NCBI GenBank assembly: GCA_022885665.1
Contig: JAGQDJ010000100.1
Location: 141,501-205,500 of the forward strand
DNA from: Triops longicaudatus
Lineage: Eukaryota; Arthropoda; Branchiopoda; Notostraca; Triopsidae
Reading direction: 5' to 3'
DNA: 64,000 nt
The position numbers and the translations under genes were made by a program. Position 1 is the first letter of the stretch. Every line of letters starts with the position of its first letter. The notes under the pieces are model-generated. The model saw only the letters and a list, made by a program, of their open reading frames with translations. It did no database searches and was not told the DNA's origin. Shown here in pieces: positions 1 through 12,700 of the stretch.

Positions 1-649
1 GCAGCGCGGCTTGTAGTAATAGTCCGTTCCGAGACTCGTAAAAAACAAATATTTATTTATTTTTTATTTTATTTTTTTTTACCAGAACTGCTTGCGATCA
101 ATGCAAACGACGCCACAAAAGCATATATAAGCATAAATAAGAGCAAGGGTTAGTTCGTAAGCCTTCCTTGTGCTAGTAATACAGTTTCGGTTCGCGAAAG
201 GCAGGAAATTGAAGACGAAAGAGCGAAATTTGGAACATTTGAAGACGTGTGTCCGTAAAAAAGAAGTACGGTCTGCATGCAATAGCGCGTAAGGCCGTCC
301 CACGTTTGTATGGACGCTGCTGTGCATTTCGGATTGAGTTGGTCGTTTTGACTTCGCAGCTATCTTCGGATACAGAAATTGTACCCTGCTTTCTATATAA
401 GGGAACTTTTCGCAATAAACTGTGCTATTCATTTTTTTTTTTTTTTTTTTTTGCAAAATATTTATCCATTCCTGGACATGTGCCATAACTGGGCTGAATT
501 TCAGCATTGACACGCTTTGAGACGCAGAGATATCGATATACAGTAATAAAATCTGAGGAGCAAATAGTGAACCGCGATATAAGATATTTTTGTATTTCAC
601 TGCAGAATCTCTCTAACTTTTGTTAAGGTATCAGCTCTTTTTAGTGTAG

Positions 650-1470
650 AATGGAACCCGCATATAAGATTGAAGAGCTTGGATTTGCAAATGATATTTG
701 AACTTGTGTGCCAACTTAACCCGGTTTTAAGAGAAGTTAAGTTCAGTACTAATACGTTCGGCAACAAAAGAACCGCATATAAGAGAGAAAATGTAAGAAT
801 ATTTTGGCTAAATGCCAACTACATTTCCATTTATCTTTTACCCGGGTCACACTGTATAGCCTCTGGAATCATGGTGGCCTATATTTTGTCATTCTAACTG
901 GCGTTGTCTTATATCCGGGCTTCGCTGCAAACCACAAAAAGACCTTACGGAACCGTAACTTGTTTAATGAGGTTGTAACTTTCTTGTATTCATTCAGCTG
1001 TTGCGTGAACATACGATTTGCTCTACAAAGCATGTATGAGTCAAGTGCTGCTGTAGAAGAACCGCATATAAGAGAGTACGCAAGCAAAAGACACTCTTGT
1101 AAGAGGTTTGTTAGATTTCTTATATTCTTACATCCAATTTTCATTATATAGCTGAAATCCAGCATATTCTCGCACACGTGTTTCTCTCTTACATCCGAGT
1201 TTGATTGTAAACAATCAAAAAGGCCGTTGAAGTCGAACTACGTCTTCTGTGACGTCACATTTGCTTTTTATTGAGCTGTTCATGCACTAGATTGGCAATG
1301 TTTGCAAATGTTTGATTTTGCATTGAGCAACCGCATGCAAGAGGTACATGCATGTCAAAAAGACCCGTTTGTAAGATATTTTTTGGGTCTTTTGCCTAAA
1401 CTTAATGCATAAAATCAGGTTTTAATGTAACATAGGAAATTCTTTTACAAGTGATCTTCTCTTATACCCG
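650..1470. repeat. Array of alternating inverted motifs, period about 270 bp
   Basis: The motif CCGCATATAAGAG occurs near 773 and 1063, with diverged copies near 655 and 1330. Its approximate inverse, CTTATATCCGGGCTT, occurs near 908, with relatives near 1187 and 1451. From 770 onward the two orientations alternate about every 125-155 bp, so a full unit is about 270 bp. Another conserved phrase, TTTATTGAGCTGTTC preceded by GACGTCA, recurs near 1268 and 1549. A stray copy of both motifs lies at 25545-25570. The motif resembles the CTCGTTATAA ends of the MITEs elsewhere in the window. Confidence 0.55.
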
Positions 1471-1740
1471 GGCTTAACAGTACTCGAGAAAAAAATCCTA
1501 TCAAAATCACAGCTGGTCATTTATGACGTCAAAGTTCCCAATGCCCTTTATTGAGCTGTTCCTGAATACTCTCCTTTACTTATAAAACAGGTTCCGCGAG
1601 CGAAAAGCTTAAATATTCCATCTGTTTTTAAGTAAATCGATATTGTGATAAGCGCGAGTGCTTTAATGGACATTCTTGTTTTTAGCTGGTTATTTATCTT
1701 CCACTTTCTGTATTTTTTTAATATTTGTAGCTATTTTTTA

Positions 1741-1835
1741 TTCTTATGTATTTTTATGTATTTATTCTTATGTATTTTTATGTATTTATTCTTATGTATT
1801 TTTATGTATTTTTGTTATGTATTTATTCTTTTGTA
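1741..1835. repeat. 24-bp AT-rich minisatellite
   Basis: Units of CTTATGTATTTTTATGTATT followed by TATT begin at 1743, 1767 and 1791, then decay into general T-rich DNA up to about 1990. The hydrophobic open frame across it is a by-product of the repeat. Confidence 0.8.
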
Positions 1836-4059
1836 TTTTTTAGTTATTTATTATTTATTTATTATTATTTTTATTTTTCAAATTTATTTTATATTTTTTT
1901 GTGAAATTTGTGTGCTTATATTTATTTGTGTATTATTTCTAATTATTATCATTTATTATTTATCTCTTTTGTTTTTTATTTTTTAAATTAAGTACAGTAT
2001 TTTGTTATAGCCAGTTTCGCTTTTCCTGCAATAATGAACTTGTACTGTCACGAAATACAGGGAGCATATACGTGTTAGTTTGTGCCACCAGAAATAGCAT
2101 GTTTGTACTGTGTTGTAGCTTACACGTTATCAAGTACTTGAGGGTCGTGTCCTTGTCAACGTGCAGTCCACTTTTGCAGTCACGATCCGGGACTTTTTTC
2201 TCGCTCTTCGCGCACTCTGTTCTTTCACTTTGCACCAAAAAGTCCTGATGGCCATAACTCTCACCCTTTAGGATTTCATGCACTAAATAAGGGCCAGCGT
2301 AGCGAAATGCAAATGAGTTGCACGATTACGCGAAAGTGAATGTAAAACACTCGGGGGCGCGAGTGGTTTGGGTGGAAAATCAACAAGTATATGACAAACC
2401 CAACCATGTTTGGTCATGGCCCAAAAGGGTGGGAAACTCTCTTCGGAATGCTCACATTAACGGGGGCCAAAAATGCCAGTAATACCTTTAGAAAAAATAT
2501 GGGGCTAGCTGCGTGATGAGCTGGACAGAAATAGGTTTGTGTCTCTCGGTTTCCTCGCATCCCGCACAGATACACTCAGAAACCTTTCCCCAGGTCTTGA
2601 GCATGACCACTGGGAAGAAAAGACTACACAACACAAAAAAAGAAACGTGTTGTTTATTTCTGTTTCTCCATACATTGGATGCTAGCCCAAGTCAACCCCA
2701 GTGATGTCCGATCCTGCACCAAAACCCACAAAAGCCGCAACTACTTCGCCACAGGAAAAGACACACAAGGTGACTTTGAACTCCCATAAATCGCTCCAGA
2801 TCCCAAAGGCTCGTCTTTTAGTTCAATAAACTAGATCGTCAATCCATCGACGAGTACATTAAACTGGTATAGTTTGTAAAGACTACGATCCAGGTTTGCT
2901 CCACAAAAATACTTGGTAAATGCAAGCTACTGGATTAGCTGAAGAGCTGTGGTCTTCCCATTGGCTTTCCGAGAAGTCGTAACTGTCTTCCACAGCTGTT
3001 TGACTGTGATAATGTCACCAGATTTTCCGCGTAAATGTACATTATTTCAAGAATTGCAAATATTGAAAACGTAATACCCGCGAAGCAGTTGCTTTCCAAG
3101 ATTTTCAGTAAACACAAAAAGAGAAATATTTCCTTCCGAAAGCCCTGTGTTTGTCTATATTTGCAAAAAAATATAATAAATAAATAAATAAAAAAAATAG
3201 TAATTAAATAGAGTAGACAGAAAATTTCTACACAGGAATTATAAGTATTCCTAAAATTTTCGTAAAGCTTTCTATTATTTTATTATTATGAAACGGGATA
3301 ATGTGTTAAATAATTACTTGCGTATTTTTAGAAATTAGACTTTTTGGAATGTAATTAAAGCTGTTTGAACAGGTGAACCTTAAATTGTGATTTATTTCAA
3401 TTTTTTATTTATTTTTTTAATTATTTTTTTCTCGGAGTTAATTGTTGTAAGGGTTGCCGTGTGTTTGTCACTTCTGTATCTAATTTTTCTGGTCATTTGC
3501 GTGTTAGCAGTATCGGTTAGGAGGCTGAGGTGTCTGTTTACACGACGTAGATAAAATTCGAGTAAAGAGTCAGGAAAATGACAGCTTCAGCAGTTGCACT
3601 GACGTCACACTAAATCGTGAGACTAGTAAGAAGCGAGCAAAAAAAAAAAAAAAAAAAAAAACCCGTTGAGAATTTGTCCCTGCCAGTTTTGATTACATCG
3701 CAAAAGGAACGTAGAAACGTGAAGTTTTTCTTTCGGGTTGGTCGTAAACCATCGTAATGCGAACCCTGTTTACAGACTAAACAATTGATAGTCGAATAAA
3801 TCGTTAGTCAAGTCTGCCTTGTATTAAAGAGCTGTGAATTTTTATGTATTTAATAACCATTTTATGTATTTAATAGCCATTGTAGGCAAAAGTCCGTTGT
3901 TTAGAATACTTTAGTAACGGAAGTTAAATCGAGGTTTGAGTTATTATGTGACTTACCCTGGAGGGGGCGAAGTGTTTGGTCAGCCAAAACGTGAAACCTC
4001 ACGTGTCCGTGGGCAGATGAAACACTCAGGTTACTCATCCCTCCGTGGGACGCGATAGC

Positions 4060-4060
<1 letters not shown>

Positions 4061-4096
<36 letters not shown>

Positions 4097-4100
4097 NNNN

Positions 4101-4137
<37 letters not shown>
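4061..4137. repeat. Poly-T tract with unresolved bases (nnnn at 4097-4100)
   Basis: A run of about 70 T residues is interrupted by four N. The true length is not known, so this is probably an assembly limit rather than a biological boundary. Similar but resolved runs lie at 432-452, 3639-3661 (A), 5505-5535, 17586-17612, 46890-46912 and 55217-55258. Confidence 0.9.
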
Positions 4138-4140
<3 letters not shown>

Positions 4141-4299
4141 GAAACAATAAATAAGCATTACCGGGGTAAAATGTACTGATAAACAGTTTATTTAACCCTC
4201 AGGATTTCAAGGGCATCCTGGCTGAAAGACTAAAATATCTGCACGGGTGGGGGTGAGCTGCAGTTTGTTTTTTGACTAAGTGTTTTCAGAATCCCTGAG

Positions 4300-5350
4300 C
4301 CAGTCGAATGTTAACCTCGTTGTGAACGTGGGGTAAATTCGAGGGCAAAACCCAGGGTAACTTTTTTTGTTCAAGAGCACTTCATGACTAATAATGCTTG
4401 TTACGTTCTACTCCTTTTCAAATTCCGTTTACTCGTAACTTCCAATTTACATCAACACCAAAAACGAACTCCAATACAAAATCACACAAAAACACTCTCC
4501 TTCCCGTGCTAACTCCCACTTTAAGTTTACAACAAACAAATTTCACGTTCAAGAAACGGAACTGACTCAAAGGAAGGTAAAAAAGGAACTCACTATTACA
4601 GGCTGGATGCAAGGGATTTCATTCTTACCAACAATGAATCTTAGGATTCCTTGTTGGGCGGCTACGAAATTGACTATTGGGTAGCAACGAACGCCACATG
4701 CTACATTCGGCAGAAAGGTTTGAACAATTGAATGTTAACCTCACATAGTAGTGTGAACGTAGGGTAAATTCGAAAGCAAAAGTCAGGGTAACTCGTTATC
4801 GTAAACTAAGGGAGTTTCGTGAGTAAGTTTCTGTTTTTATGCTTGAACAGACATTAACCTCATGACGGGATGTAGTGTGAACCTGGGGTAAATTCTAGGG
4901 TAAATTTCTGAGTAACTTGGAAAAATGTTTGCTCTCAGTAACGAGTAGTTTTTATTGGTAGGCATACAGTCATATCAAAAGTAACAACAGCCATATTTGC
5001 CCACAGCGTAGTGTGAACGTGGGTAAATATTGAGGTATATTCATGGACAAATCTGAGTTCAGGCATTAGAGTTTTGCTGAGAGGCGTTGCAATAGTTCTG
5101 ATTAATAAGAAGTCAATTAACGAATATTTACACTACATTGGAAGGTTTTTGTGAAAGTTGGGTAAATCCTGGGTTAAAAGCGAAGGTTAAAAATTATCTC
5201 TTAGAGACAAATAAAATGCTAGGTGTGAATGGCAATTACACTTGTAGTTCTGCGTATCACCCAGATGCTAAAATAAAGATATTTGTCCCACATCGAGAAA
5301 TTAGTTTGAACTAGGATAAAATAGTGGTCAAATCTCAGGGTAACTCGAAA
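4300..5350. repeat. Cluster of degenerate motif copies (GTGTGAACGTGGGGTAAATT)
   Basis: At least six diverged copies of a roughly 60-bp phrase begin near 4307, 4731, 4850, 5002, 5140 and 5298. The common core is a run like TAACCTC, then GTGTGAACGTGGGGTAAATT, then CAGGGTAACT. The last five copies are spaced about 120-160 bp apart. Similar phrases in either orientation occur near 25250-25340 and 40975-41095. Confidence 0.5.
4509..4700. repeat. Dispersed repeat, copy 1 (about 190 bp)
   Basis: This segment matches 12539-12732 in the same orientation at roughly three quarters identity by eye. Shared phrases include AAGAAACGGAACTG, AGGAACT then ACTATTACAGGCTGG, GGGATTTCATTCTT and TTGTTGGG. No terminal structure or coding capacity is evident, so the class is unknown. 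Confidence 0.65.
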
Positions 5351-5502
5351 ACACGGGTAAAATTGCCATAATTAAGTTACAATGAGTTAAAGTAACAGAA
5401 AGTAGATAGAAAGGCAAAATTAATCAGATTTTGCGTAACCGGAACCACACGGGAATTAACATTGTCAACTGTTCTATGATTAACAAAAATCAGATTAAAT
5501 TC

Positions 5503-5536
<34 letters not shown>

Positions 5537-6525
5537 TCCGGGGCAATCTCAGTCAGTAAACTGAAGACAAATTTCAGTTCTAACTTTTGGTTAATGGGAA
5601 GAGTCTCGTTTCACTGTGTCTCTATAAACCCAAATTTGCCGTAAAACTTTTCATTACAAAACACATTCCAATAAAAAAGAGTTAATTCGTTAGCGTTCCA
5701 ATTAACCAAATCCCATGCATCGGCCACATTTTATTATTTCCTCTCCGTTATAAGCGAAATCCTTTGAAAGTCTAAAATTGTTTCCGCTTTTTCATTGTCT
5801 TCTTTTCCTTTCTTGTTTGAATTCCTATACAAGCTCAAAAGGCACGCAGGTTTAGAATAGAAAACCTCAAAATAACCAGAATTCGGAAAGGATGTCTATT
5901 ATCCTTATTTGTTGACTTTCTGAACTGAAGAACTTCCAGGAAATTGTTTTCCACTAATAATTCCAATACAAAAATTGCCTGCAAATAAAAAAGGTTCAAC
6001 TTCACGTGAAATAGTATGACGAAGCTTCTGATAACAATTGCGAAATGTGACAAAACTTGTTTTGCCAACGGGAAAAAACGGAAGAAAATTGACCTCAAGT
6101 TAAAAAAAAAAAATTAACCCAAGTTAATTGTTGAGATTAAGCGCCCTTGTGTTTTCTTGTATGTGAAAGGCTTTCTGAGGAAGGACTACGTAAGAAAAAC
6201 TGGTTGCCATGGGGCGCCCATAGTGTAGTAGCTTAAGATATGCTAAAAGGCTAGGAAGCCCCGCCTCTTCCCCCTCCGGAAAGGCCAGAAAAGGAAGGTG
6301 CCTTGGCCCTTGATTTTTCCTGGCCAGCATTTGTTGCTCAGTTGGATCCTAGTTCCCAGTGTGAACACTTTGTTCTGACAGCTTTCCCAAATGAGTCGAA
6401 TTATCGGGTGGTTGAAAACGCATCCGCTGATGGGGAGAATTATAACCTACGATTCTTTGTCGTCCAACGTGACTGATAAGCAGTTCACGCTGAGATAGTG
6501 CGAGCATTTAAGGGAATTAACTCGA

Positions 6526-6532
6526 TATAAAA
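6526..6532 (+). promoter_or_regulatory. TATA-like box upstream of the first MAST coding exon
   Basis: TATAAAA lies 234 bp before the ATG at 6766, in a stretch with no other gene. It fits a core promoter for the longest MAST transcript. The transcription start is not visible and short TATA-like strings are frequent in such AT-rich DNA. Confidence 0.3.
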
Positions 6533-6765
6533 GACACAGATAAGGACGAAAGTTGGGGTTCATGTATCGTGTGCGCAAAGAGGACTGAGAGAGGTCGAAG
6601 TTTTTGGCGCAGTTCGGTGGTGCTTCTTGGTTTGAGACCAAAAATGGCAGAATCAACGTGGGAGAGATGCACTGTGTTGTGTTATTTTCGGGCAAATGGT
6701 TCGCGTTGGTGACTTTGTAGCCGGATGTATAGTTTGAAAAGCAAAGACGGCCTTAACCAAGAAAA

Positions 6766-9700
6766 ATGGATACGAATATGACACCCATGTTTGAACCGAA
6801 TATGGAGGCAAAGCCACGGTGTCGCAAATTAGCTATTCCGCTGCATTCAAGGCTTATGTTGCCTCCGGTAAGAACAGAAAAATTTAATTTTGAGTTTTTA
6901 AAATATTAAAAACTTAAAATATTTAAATGTTTAAAATTAAAAATACTGCTTTGCATGTACTTTTTATTTTTATTTTTTTAATTTATTTTTTATTTTTATT
7001 GTTATTTAACAGAAAAATAATTTCGAGTTTTTAAAATATTAAAAACTTAGAATATTAAAATATTTGAAGTTAAAAATACTGTTTTGCATGTACTTTTTAT
7101 CTTATTTTTTATTGTTATTTTTGTTTTACGTTTGATAAGGAACGAGGTTTAAGTGTGCTGATGTCACAACATAAAACAGTCTTGTGGCGGGTTAAGCATT
7201 ATCATGATGGTCAAGAAAAATGAGAAGATAGGCGTAGGGTGTGGAAAGGGACATGGGATTTTGAGAAGGAAAATTAATTGGGCTAACACACGGCAGGCTT
7301 GAGTTACTGGAAAAAGAACGCAACGAAAAAATGAAAGGCGAACGTTGTATTAAAAAAGGAACAAGTCCAGGAAAATGTTTGAGATGCGTGAAACTCTTGC
7401 TAGAGGGTATTAGGACTGTTAGGGATCATTCCGTGAGGTCGTATGTGCGAACGTAATGCAGAGGGTTTGTTGTTTTTTAAAACATTACATTGTGTACTGG
7501 TATGCGTCTATAACTAGAACACTTTCGTGTATTTTCGCGTGATGCGGGGTAGTATTTTTTTACGAATTTTTGTTTCTAGACTTCGATATTGAAAAACAAA
7601 ATTAAATTATACCTGCGTTACAGCATTCTAAGCTGACATTAGAAGCCCTTCAATTCTTTGCGAATTTGATTAGGCGTGGGTTAATAAGTTTGACGCCAGC
7701 AGGCGTAAAATCGCAATAGAATGAAAGTTGGGCTATAGAAAGTGGCGATAGGGAAAGCAAAGGAAATTCACGAGGAGATTTGAATGCTAATAAAAGGTAT
7801 CGAGAGAAAAGCGTCTTTATGGCTTAGGTGACAAAAGTCTGGCAAGACTTATTAATTCAAGAAAAAGCGTGCAGCGAATGTGGTCCTTTTTGTATTGCAT
7901 GCGCAATTCGCGAAACTTTCACAGAAACGGTTTCGGATAAGTTGTTTTGGAAAGCTGGTTAAGTTGGCACATGGAAATGAGTCTGCCAGATGTGGAGGGA
8001 TTGCCGAGTCATGAACCGTTGCGAGCTTCGTGTTTCATTGTTGCCGCGCTTGGTCATCTGTGGCGCAGAATTAGTCACATATCGAGACGCCCTATTTTGG
8101 CCACAGATGAATTGCACATTTTACTGTGGTATAGAAGCTATTCATGAATAAGCAAATTGTGAATTAAAAAAATAATCATGAAATAAATCATGAAATCATG
8201 AAACAAAACAAGGAAACAGTAACGTTTTAATTGATTTGAGAAAATGTTCCACACTTTCGCGAAATTCATTATTATGTTTTCGCGTCATGTCCACTATATC
8301 GAGTTAAAGAGATACTTCTCTAAATCGGTACTGCGACAGTCTTTTATCTCGCTGTACCAGCATCCGGATTCTGATGTTCTTATATGATAAATGCGTTTTG
8401 CCTCGATGCGTGGCCATACCACATAATTTCCTTACTAGGTCGATTACCTCTCTTATCCGATAGTTTTTCGCTCTGTTGCAGAGCGTCAGATAACCTATCT
8501 GTAGTGGTTAAAGGGGCATCTCGTGCATTAACAGTTTCATCCTAATCGGAAACAGCGGACAAGGTTCCGTAGTTTGGGAATAATATTCCGTTATATTGGA
8601 AGTTTTCCGTTATATTTGAAATACAGTCCGTAAAATCGAAATTACAATAATTTAAAGTATTATATATATTTTTTATTTCTTAAATTGTACTATGGACAAG
8701 AAAACTATTTTAAATTTATTGCCGTAAATGTTTGCACATTAAGTATCTCAATGATTAAATGAATTTATTTATTTGAATTTTTATTTTAAAATATATTCGA
8801 ATTTTTCCGTTAAATTGGAACATAACTTACTTTTAAAGGTCTAATCTTTGCGCCAAAAATATTGTTAAATATTGTAATTCATGTTCTGAGTCACTCTACT
8901 GACAACTGTAGCAGTCCGTAAAATCGAAATTACAATAATTTAATGTATTATAGATTTTTTATTTCTTAAATTGTACTATAGGCAAGAAAACTATTTTAAA
9001 TTTATGGCCATAAGTGTTTACACGTAAAGTATCTCAAGGATTAAATGAATTTCTTTAATTGAATTTTTATTTTAAAATGTATTTGATTTTTTCCGTTAAA
9101 ATGGAACATAACTACTATTAGGGGTCTAATCCGAAAAATTTTAAATATTGTTATTGATGTTCTAAGCTTGTCACTCTAAAACTATTGTAGCAGTCCGTAA
9201 AATCGAAATTACAATAATTTAATGTATTATAGATTTTTTATTCTTAAATTGTATTACAGACAAGAAAACTATTTAATTATTTTTACTGTCCAGAAAATTC
9301 TAGTGCACTTTGTAGTTCAGATTTCTTTACGTGTGTCCCGGAATTTATTGGCCACGTTCTGGGAAACTTGCGAATTCGTTGAAATTACGTTCAATATCTT
9401 GCCAGAAAGTTCCGACACAAAATAACATGTAAAGGAAATGCAGCTAAGTATCGGAACTTATTAGCCACGTAATATTTTCCGAAAATTTCTAAAAATTTAT
9501 AGAACTTATGACCATGATTTATAATTCACATAGTAATATGTTGTGTCAGGTGTCTCTGTTCCCTCAAAAAAAGAGTTTGAAGGTTGCAATAAAAGTGAAC
9601 GGTGGCAGAAGGAAGGAAAGATAATTTGGCATTGGAGGACTTGACTCTTTTTTATGTTTCATTTTAGTTTCGGTGTGGTTTTAGAGACAAGGACAGCCTC

Positions 9701-12700
9701 GACCTACATAAAAAGAGAGGCAGTGGAAAAGAAAAGTGGGTGCGTTGTGATGGGGGGGGGAGGATATGGGTGTTTATGATATGTGGTTTGCGTACGATTT
9801 TTATTCATTTATTTTCTGAGCTAATGTGTTACGTTTTGGTGCTTTTAAATAGGTGGATCATGGTGCGATGGCGAGAAGGTCTTTGGATATCGACGGTTTG
9901 CTTTTGTCGGCGGGAAATGGGTCAATGATAGGCTTAAGACCACGCCCCTTTGCGCGCCAAATCTCCGACGATTTGCGACGCCGACGCGAAAGTTTCGCGG
10001 CCGCTTCAGCATTACGTCACCCGGCAGTCGCATCTCTCAATAGCCGAGTGGGACCTGGAGGATTACCTTTACCAAATATGGGTACTTTATCGTTTTCGAG
10101 TTTTTTTTTAATTCGTCGCAATGATTTGTGTGGTACCACAACAATGCTAGCACATTTTCATTTCCAAAACAATTTGCTTAAACTGAAAATTTCCTTTTCA
10201 GGCTTAGCAACATTCTTGTACCGTTATTTAGTTAAGAGTTGAGGACAGGAAAACAGTGCAATCGGGAGAATTAGTCAATTAATTCAGGATTACTAATTTT
10301 AAGCATTACGAAAAATTCGTGTAAAATTTGACCTAATTTAAAAATGTTGTAGTTATTATTGAGAAGTTGTATTTAAATAACTACATTTTCAGTTCACCTT
10401 TGTGTTTCAACTTATAGCAATATCGATATCAATAATTGTACAATAGTTGTATCAGTAATTATATAAATATTACAATTTATTAATTAAATTTTTGACATTA
10501 TTTTTTTTTTAATTTCACATAATTTTGTATAGCCAATAGTTTCACTTTTAGCCAGCTTTTTATATTTTTATATTTCATATATTTTGTTACTTTTGACATT
10601 TTTGACGAGTTTGTAATATTTCTTTTATTTTTTATTTATTTTTTTTATTGACTGACCGCGTAGGCTTTCGCCTATTGCGGTAGGAATATTTGATTAATAT
10701 CTTAGCAACCATATATTGCGTATTAAGGTAATGGGAGTGAGTTTCCAACATATTCAATGTAAATGTGCCAGTTATAGCTTGTTAAGAATCGTCGGGAAAG
10801 AATTTCAAAGAGCTACTCCGCCCTTTCTGGGCACTCAAGGTTCGTTAGATCCTGGTACGAAAGAAAAAAGTCTTTGAAGAGTGAGGAATAGCGAATGGCT
10901 GCCATCTAGTCTTGTCGTGAGGGAGCAGTTTACCTCCCGGGCATGAATGAAATGTAAGACGAGAATAAATTGAAGCTTTGAAATTCTGACATGTCGGTGT
11001 CGAACTTTAAAGTGATGTGCTAAGTTCCAAAAGTTAATGCGCTAAAAAAGCAAGAAAAAATCCTCAAAAACAACCACAAACTCTTACAAATAACTGCTGG
11101 AACCAAGTAAATGATGTTGCTACCGCTAGGTGTCACTGACTGTGCAGTAATACAGAAAGATTCCGTTTTTACAAAGAATTATTAAACACTGTAAGAATTT
11201 CGGGAATTTAATTCAAAAACATGAGTTTTTCAGTAATTGAATCTAAACGCTTAAGAGATGTATGTAAACTTTTTTTCTTGTTAAGTAATTACGTGGCTGA
11301 AACTAGTCATGACGACCCCGTTCGCTTTCATTTTTTAACTTACAGATGACGTTAAATTTATGAGCCATTTTTCACTTTCGAACGCTCCATATCTCCGTAG
11401 TGATTAATGGCCCAACTTTCCAAATGTGGGAGTAGCTCATTAAGATGTAATAAGATAAGGCGTATTGAACAAATGTATTCAGAAATGAAAATAAAATTAA
11501 TTTAAAGCTCATTTAATTCTTGAATATCCATTTCGTGTGATTTCTTAGCTTATTTCATATTTTTTATTTAATGTTGTCAGATTTTATTTACGTTCAGTAA
11601 CTCAGAATGGACTTAAGGAAAGAGTTAGAACTCGCCAGAACCTTGCTCCAGCTAAAAGGAAAGCTAGTATTGAAACGAATGCCGCGATAACAATGAATTA
11701 TACCTTTTGATATGTGCTTTGATTCTTCGGTTTCCGGTGGCTTGAGGGATATGAGCTCGTAAGTCGAGTACCTGCTGTTACCCAATATTGTTCCGAGAGC
11801 TTAGGGGCGATAGACAACAAGGGTTAAGACGCTTCAGGGGGAGAGAAAACACTCGAAAAGACTTACGGTAGACAAACAATGAAAACGAGGCGAGACTCGG
11901 GTGGGTGTGATTGCGTTCTCCTTTTCCAGGATGAAAGCGTTATTTTTTCTAGATTTTCTTCCTCCCAGGTTCTCTTTCCTTTCTTGCCTGTAGCTTACTA
12001 CTTTTCCTCATTTATGTAAGAAACGTGTTGAAACCTGAAAGGAAACTCGTGTCAAATTACTGACGTCGATCTTAACGATGTCGTTCAATATAAAGATAGA
12101 AATTCAGACAAAAAATAAACAATCCTGTCTTTTACCGCAAATGCTCGCTAATCTTACACGAACTAAAGCTTAGCTAGGAATTTCGTAGACTTGTGGTCGT
12201 GTCCAAAAAGCCATACGAGCAGCGAAATGGCACGCATTGAGCAAATTGTCTGAATACACGTATATCCTTGAATAAAAACTTAGCAGAATCTTGGCTTGTA
12301 TACGTGCATTGAATATATAATATATAGAGGCTTAGATTATTAGATTTTAGGCAGTTAATGGATATTAAACTAGTCGAAACAAATCGTTCCCGCCAGTGCC
12401 GTCTTAACTTGTCCACGCGCTTATGATACTGGGGAACAGGGAATCTCTTCTTTGCCACGAAATATTGGAACACAAAGAACCCAAGTCTTTAGCTTATTTG
12501 ATAATTTGATGTATTGTCACGTTCTATATCTTTTTAAGCTAACTCTCACTTTTGGTTACAACAATCAAAGTTTACATTGAAGAAACGGAACTGGCTCAAA
12601 TGAAGGTCAGAAAGGAACTAACTATTACAGGCTGGGTGCAGGGGATTTCATTCTTTCTAATAATGACTCTTAAGATTCATTGTTGGGTGGCCACGAAATT

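Larger units (their letters stand above)
1..6500. other. Gene-poor, repeat-rich left flank
   Basis: I recognise no gene here on either strand. Open frames exist, the longest about 170 codons on the minus strand at 79-600, but they run through homopolymers and have no family resemblance or plausible splice structure. The stretch holds an alternating-motif array (about 650-1470), a 24-bp minisatellite (1741-1835), a 21-bp duplication (about 3840-3880), a degenerate dispersed motif (4300-5350), a repeat shared with 12.5 kb, and poly-A or poly-T runs at 432-452, 3639-3661, 4061-4137 and 5505-5535. It probably is intergenic DNA upstream of the MAST gene. Confidence 0.6.

Noticed and set aside
79..600. 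173-codon minus-strand open frame at the left edge
   Set aside because: It passes through a poly-A-derived Lys run, has no family resemblance and lies in repeat-rich DNA. Likely chance.
1645..1986. Hydrophobic 113-codon frame resembling a membrane protein
   Set aside because: It is the translation of a T-rich 24-bp minisatellite and adjoining low-complexity DNA.
10800..10980. Possible LINE-type protein tail on the minus strand
   Set aside because: A few phrases looked like the end of a reverse-transcriptase protein, but there is a stop in the frame and no motif I can name.
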